From Glomus cerebriforme (Eukaryota; Glomeromycota; Glomeromycetes; Glomerales; Glomeraceae), in contig QKYT01000276.1 of assembly GCA_003550305.1 (NCBI GenBank), positions 42,525 through 68,334 of the forward strand: a DNA stretch of 25,810 bases, in the 5' to 3' direction. Under the pieces are notes generated by a model. The model was not told the origin of the DNA and did no database searches. It saw only the letters and a list, made by a program, of their open reading frames with translations. Each line of letters starts with the position of its first letter. Position 1 is the stretch's first letter. The position numbers and the translations under genes were made by a program. Positions 21,505 to 25,810 of this stretch are shown in pieces.

Positions 21505-23007
21505 TCATTCTTTTCTAACAATTTGGAACACTTCATAATCTTCGATTTCAAAATTCTTTGGTTCAATAATTTTACCATCATAATAATTACTTTCACTATC
21601 ACAATTTATAGCTAAATTATTAAAATTTGGCATCCATAGATCATGATATCCGAAGCATGGACCTCGCATATTAGCACAGAATACTGCCTTATTTACATGT
21701 TCCGGTCTAATCCTACATAATTTTGCTGATTCTTGTAAATTATTTTCTCCATCACCTAAAGAAAAAATAAAACTATCTGATGATTTCATCCAAGAACCAA
21801 AAAATCCTCCTCTCCAACTGATAGGATTATATCCTCCAATAATATCTCTCGTTCCAGAAACTTTCATTACAATAATCGTTGCATTTTTATTATCACATAA
21901 TTTATGAAATGTATTTGCACTAAAATCATCTCGACTACCACGTAAAAGTAATTTGAAATCATAAATAGGAGATTTTCTATATACACGAACGTTTGTATCT
22001 TCTTGATGATCAATCCAATGAGCTATGAGAGCTGCATGTTTCAATTTAATAATTTTTGAATCTATTGGATGATAAGTATTTCCATTATTATTTGATGGAT
22101 CGTAAGTTATCATTTGAAATTCGTTATTATAATTAATTTCTGGTAATAATGTTTCAAAAGGTTTCAATCTTTGTGGTAAATCTTTTTTATTTATATGATT
22201 GAATTTAATAAAAGGGACACAATTTTTTAAGGTCTCTGCTAATTCTAAAAGATCATTTTGTGTCCATTGAGAAGTAATGAAAGAATTATCATTTGATGTA
22301 TTTGATGTGAAAGTATGAGCAATTCCCCATTGAATTAAATAATCCCATAAATCAACTTCATCCATTTGAAGATCGTCTCGCTTTAAAATAGCGATTAGCA
22401 TAGATTCTTCAATAGCTGTAAAAGCTGTCGTACCAAATACTAATTCTGGATTCTCGCAAATTACTTCTAAACAAAAATCCTGTAATTCTATACAATTTTC
22501 TAGTCGAAATGCTGTATGATATAGAATTTGAAGAGGATGTTGTCGAATCCACTCACTATGTTTTTTGAAAAGGTATTCTTTTACATAAGTAAATAATTCA
22601 AAAAGAATTAATTCATCTGTGGCTGTCAATAGATCCAAGATGGTCGTCGGATGTTCTTGTTCAAGAGAGATGGTTCCAGAATACAAATAACTATTTAATT
22701 TAAATAAGAAATTTTATCAATTGAACATTCCAAACAAAACATTTTATTTTATATTTACACCGTACCCTAATATCATTTCAAAAACTTGAGGGGAAATGTT
22801 TGGTTTTTCAAAAATGATGTAATTTTCTTCTTTCATGGCCCATTCTCTAGATAAAGCTGAATAAAAATACGGGGACCTAGCACGCAGAATACAAGAATGT
22901 GCTTTAAAATTCGAGTCCCCGATTTTGATGATGACATTATGATCATTAGCATTGAAAAGTAATTTAGTAAAATCTGTCGATAAGGATTTTAAAAATTCTG
23001 TAGACAT
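21505..23007 (-). CDS. BTB-BACK-TLDc domain protein
   Basis: Two exons on the minus strand, 23007-22766 and 22690-21505, joined in phase across a 75-base GT-AG intron, give 475 residues. The ATG at 23007 opens MSTEFLKSL. The BTB/POZ domain covers about residues 15-125 (HNVIIKIGDSNFKAHSCILR, ARSPYF, then YLYSGTISL after the junction). The BACK-like helical part is about 128-235 (LQDFCLEVICENPELVF, ESMLIAILKRDDLQMDEVDL). The TLDc domain is about 292-472 (DFKLLLRGSRDDFSANTFH, RDIIGGYNPISW, DSFIFSL, and the ending EDYEVFQIVRK). BTB domains dimerise and can bind Cullin-3. TLDc domains are linked to oxidative-stress protection and V-ATPase binding in other eukaryotes. The role here is unknown. As far as I know this architecture is strongly amplified in Rhizophagus. 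The gene looks intact and converges on the Argonaute gene. Confidence 0.9.
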
Positions 23008-23336
23008 CGTATTTTGAAATTTTTTTTTTTTTTTTCAACCGGTAATTTTATTTTTATTTATATATTTAAGATATGGTCACGAGTAACAAATAAATCTATT
23101 TTCAGCCACATGAATATGACTTTTTCCCATTTGGGGGTAAGATGTAAAAGTTGTCAAGTAAATGAGATGAGATTATTATTATTATTATTATTATTTTACA
23201 TTGTTTTGAAAAAAAAAATCATTATGCAGGGTAACTAGTTTCTTTTTTACTTTATTTTATTTTTTTTTACGCCAATATCATCTAAGGTTAGATTATACAT
23301 TATTTATTATCCAATTAATGGTCTGATCACATAATA
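23008..23336. other. upstream region of the BTB-TLDc gene
   Basis: No gene is supported. A run of about 16 T (minus-strand A) lies about 12 bases before the start codon, and an ATT microsatellite lies at about 23172-23195. Confidence 0.4.
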
Positions 23337-23534
23337 TTAATTTCTTCGTCCAAGCAAAGATTCAATGTTTTGTTCTGTAGGAATAAAATCATATTGACAA
23401 ATATTTTTAATAGCGAATAATAAGTTTTCACTTAATTTATCACCCCATCTGGCCATAGGCACATGCTGACATGCATTAATGTATGTCTTATATCTTCTTA
23501 AATTTCCTGAACTCATCAATATTCTTTCCGGCAT
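23337..23534 (-). CDS. small uncharacterised protein or 3' exon of a broken gene
   Basis: An open frame of 65 residues runs from the ATG at 23534 to TAA at 23339-23337. Its composition is not low-complexity (LRRYKTYINACQHVPMARWG, then ENLLFAIKNICQYDFIPTEQ), unlike nearby random frames, so it looks like real coding. The frame stays open upstream to about 23590 (HKHYVRKGYNQTIVNI), just after an AAAAG that could be a splice acceptor. Further upstream, near 23700-23650, VPRCGPNVQEFFDR is open in another frame and does not join in phase. It may therefore be a partial or decayed gene. I do not recognise the family. Confidence 0.4.
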   Translation of the reverse strand: MPERILMSSGNLRRYKTYINACQHVPMARWGDKLSENLLFAIKNICQYDFIPTEQNIESLLGRRN

Positions 23535-23754
23535 TATGTTTACAATGGTTTGATTATAACCCTTCCGAACGTAATGCTTGTGTGACCTTTTGAAAAAGAA
23601 AAATAATTTTCAATTAATAAAAATATATAAATTTTTACAAATATCTCTTTACCTCTATCAAAGAATTCTTGAACATTTGGACCACATCTTGGAACAGTTA
23701 TTTAATTTCCTAAGGTCGTGAAATTTTTAGGTAGAACGATCTACTGTACATAAT

Positions 23755-23855
23755 ATCAACGTGGATTAGTTTGGAAACACGTGGAATTCTATACATTGAA
23801 TTGTAGCCACGTAGGGTATTTAGGATTTACCCGCCAAATTTTCTCATCCACGTGA
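23755..23855. promoter_or_regulatory. cluster of ACGTG-core motifs
   Basis: Four ACGT-core words fall within about 100 bases: CAACGTGG near 23759, CACGTG at 23778-23783, CCACGTAG near 23808, and CACGTG at 23848-23853. CACGTG is the classic E-box/G-box bound by bHLH factors. They lie upstream of the small minus-strand ORF. A regulatory role is inference. Confidence 0.35.
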
Positions 23856-23881
23856 CTTTGTCCAATTAAAGAAATTAATCT

Positions 23882-24170
23882 TGTGACAAATAAGGAGTGT
23901 AACAAATATGATTTTATGCATGAAAAAATAAAATGTATAATGTGTGACATGGATGACAAATATTTTACTATTGCTATGATTACATGAAAAAAGAAATTTG
24001 GTATTCAGAATATATACATAAATTTCTCTCAATTCTCTAATTCTCTGTAGATCTTATACATCAATAACTCTAATAAACTTGTAATCTGTCTGTAATTTTT
24101 TCTTTAGTATTATTAATTAAAGATTATAATTGTATTTTCTTATTTTTGATATTGCTTTAGTAAATTTATA
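23882..24170 (+). mobile_element. possible LTR remnant
   Basis: The stretch opens TGTGACAAATAAGG and includes the run TTTCTCTCAATTCTCTAATT, then AATAAACTTG (24072) and a T-rich tail. This resembles the U3-R-U5 order of a copia-type LTR. Neither clear target duplication nor internal coding was found, and the ends are arbitrary. Confidence 0.25.
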
Positions 24171-24290
24171 ATATATATATTTAAACCTATTTGTATTAAT
24201 TGAATAAAAACTTCAAAAAGACCAAAGGCTGAATATTATCAGGATTAGGTAATTTGGTAAAAATTAATGAAGATTAAGAACACACTAGAA

Positions 24291-24361
24291 ATAATAAAAG
24301 TAACATAAATAGTGATATAATAAAAGTAACATAGATAGTGATAATAATAGAAGTAATATTA
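24291..24361. repeat. 26-base tandem repeat, about 2.7 copies
   Basis: The unit ATAATAAAAGTAACATARAT plus AGTGAT occurs at 24291-24316 and 24317-24342 with one mismatch. A diverged third partial copy follows (AATAATAGAAGTAATATTA). In one plus frame it reads as Asn/Ser/Tyr-rich sense with a stop, but no gene is supported. Confidence 0.65.
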
Positions 24362-24665
24362 GTTATAATTATAATTTGGATTATAGGTATAATGGTTATA
24401 TAGATAGTTATACTAGTATCATATCAGAGTAATTTAAAGTAAAATTAAAGGGCTAATTGCAATTAAGAAATCTTATATAATTAAGAATATCTTTATATTC
24501 TAAATTATTATATAATAGATTTTTTTTTTGACAAGTTAAACATATTTATTGTATTAAGTGTCATAAGATGAATACATTCTATAAATCATGTATACATTCT
24601 CTATAACTAGAAAAATGTAACTTGTCATGCAAAAATTTCAGTTAGTTTATACTAGCCCTTACACT

Positions 24666-25049
24666 TTACCTTAAATCTCCTGACTGAGTACTAATATGAT
24701 TATTTAAATTAATACCTAGAATTTGTTTATCTAACCCTTCATAAATATCTGTATCAAAATTACTATTAAACAAATCTAAATTAACATTGTCAATACTATC
24801 TTCTAATCTAGTATTAATATTATTACAAATGTTTATATCATCTTTCGAATTCTTCTAAATGCCAATGTGTTGAAAAACTTCCCTGCTGTGAAAACTCTAA
24901 ATCTTATCTGATAGGTAGTATACTTTTTTAAAAAAATGTTCTTCTTTGGCAATTTCAAACATTACGAAATTCTGAACCATATCATATCCAGTTTTGGTAG
25001 CTTGAACAATTCTTAAAGATTTATCAAGATTATATAATAGATTATATAA
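24666..25049 (-). pseudogene. decayed gene fragment, uncharacterised
   Basis: One minus-strand frame holds together over about 380 bases with only two in-frame TAG stops (24899-24897 and 24857-24855). It reads SLRIVQATKTGYDMVQNFVM, then FEIAKEEHFFKKVYYLSDKI, a stop, SFHSREVFQHIGI, a stop, then an Asp/Asn-rich tail (DSIDNVNLDLFNSNFDTD, LGINLNNHISTQSGDLR). It ends at TAA 24668-24666, which overlaps a possible splice donor. The 5' side stops at the MITE border. The two TAG codons could come from CAG by C-to-T change. The function is unknown and transposon ancestry is possible. Confidence 0.5.
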
Positions 25050-25051
25050 TA

Positions 25052-25248
25052 CAGTGACACCTCCCTAAGTGCACCCCCCTTGGGACCATAGTAAAAAAAT
25101 AGCAGAATATGCACTTAAAGAGAGTGTGCATTTATAGAGAGTAAAATATATAGAGCTAATATAAGTTGGGATCAAGCCTACCGTGCACTTAAAGAGAATT
25201 TATATAATGTGTGCACTTATAGAGAGTGCACTTATGGAGGTCTTACTG
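25052..25248. mobile_element. 197-bp MITE of the pogo/Tigger type
   Basis: The element begins CAGTGACACCTCCCTAAGTG and ends CTTATGGAGGTCTTACTG. The terminal 23 bases are inverted copies at 20 positions. A TA lies directly outside each end (25050-25051 and 25249-25250), which is the target duplication of Tc1/mariner-pogo elements. There is no coding sequence, so it depends on a transposase supplied elsewhere. Inside, GCACTTA(A/T)AGAGA recurs at least three times, with a GCATTTATAGAGA variant, on the same strand. Good terminal matching suggests it is fairly young. Confidence 0.85.
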
Positions 25249-25249
25249 T

Positions 25250-25552
25250 AAGAATATATTTTTTATTTTTATATATAGCTAATTTTAAATATTTAGTATT
25301 TCAAATAATTATGCTTTAAATAAAAATTAATTCAAAAAACAATTATATGAAAATTGATTTTTTTTATAACTTTAATGCATTAGAGAAAATAAGAAAAAAA
25401 ATATTTACTTACTATTTAAAGTTATAAAAATTATGCTAATGGCTTATATTTTAAAGTTATATAGGAATTCAAAGATTTATATAAGCCTTTTTTTTATTAG
25501 TTAGCTAAAGTTATTAATAAATTCATCCTATATTCTCTTATTAAAAATTAGA
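25250..25552. other. gene-free AT-rich stretch
   Basis: No gene or clear repeat is seen between the MITE and the terminal tandem duplication. Only homopolymers and short AT-rich words are present. Confidence 0.4.
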
Positions 25553-25553
25553 C

Positions 25554-25650
25554 GATTTCTATTTATACACTACGTGTACAAACACGGGTCACGTGTTTAA
25601 TGATGATTTCTATTTGTAATACATGTATGAACACGGATCACGTGATTATC
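25554..25650. repeat. imperfect 50-base tandem duplication carrying CACGTG
   Basis: Two copies start with GATTTCTATTT at about 25554 and 25605. Each contains AACACGG(G/A)TCACGTG, with CACGTG at 25590-25595 and 25639-25644. The copies differ by several substitutions and a two-base length change. Possible uses are transcription-factor binding or a transposon end. Confidence 0.6.
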
Positions 25651-25810
25651 ATAAAAGTTCGTGTTTAAACCAATGAATTGAAGTTGTTAAAATGTCCTTA
25701 AAATATAGAAAGTCTAAATAAAAAAATACATTTACCGATCACTATTAACAATGTTATTTTTTTTTTACTTTGTTCTCTTTCTTTCTTTTAAAAACATTAA
25801 CATTTCAGAG

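Noticed and set aside
1..25810. tRNA, rRNA or CRISPR arrays
   Set aside because: No tRNA-like B-box and cloverleaf combination, no rRNA-like GC-rich block, and no regularly spaced repeats of CRISPR type were seen.

Overview
This is a very AT-rich eukaryotic nuclear window with short AT-rich GT-AG introns, long homopolymer runs and many decayed transposon relics. Together with its gene families (F-box proteins, a BTB-TLDc protein, an Argonaute, and lineage-specific low-complexity genes) it looks like an arbuscular mycorrhizal fungus of the Rhizophagus type. That assignment is by resemblance and was not tested by a search. Two single N bases (2217 and 2504) show it is draft assembly.

Layout. 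About 614-2423 (+) holds a decayed gene of an uncharacterised family, with two reading-frame shifts and several in-frame stops. From about 2.4 to 10.8 kb there is no intact gene. This stretch is a transposon graveyard: an LTR-like block, a ruined pogo/Tigger (CENP-B type) transposase, a pogo-like miniature element split by a 5'-truncated LINE-like insertion with an 11-bp target duplication, a foldback element and degenerate tandem repeats. From 10.8 to 23.0 kb there are four apparently intact genes: a nine-exon cytochrome P450 on the minus strand (10799-12937), a single-exon F-box gene on the plus strand (14317-15942), a 14-exon Argonaute on the plus strand (17216-20872), and a two-exon BTB-BACK-TLDc gene on the minus strand (21505-23007). 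The last 2.8 kb holds a small uncharacterised ORF, a possible LTR remnant, a second decayed gene fragment, and a clean 197-bp MITE with TA target duplication.

The spliced models I assembled by hand are internally consistent. The P450 gives 497 codons, the Argonaute 841 and the BTB-TLDc protein 475, each with every junction in frame. The P450 keeps its I-helix, ExxR and heme-cysteine motifs, and the Argonaute keeps the complete DEDH slicer tetrad.

There is no operon-like logic here. The four genes most likely act separately, in lipid or xenobiotic oxidation, ubiquitin-ligase substrate choice, RNA silencing, and BTB/TLDc signalling or stress response. The one thematic link I see is an inference: a catalytically competent Argonaute sits beside many transposon relics of the kind that RNA silencing controls. 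I found no convincing new multi-gene system.
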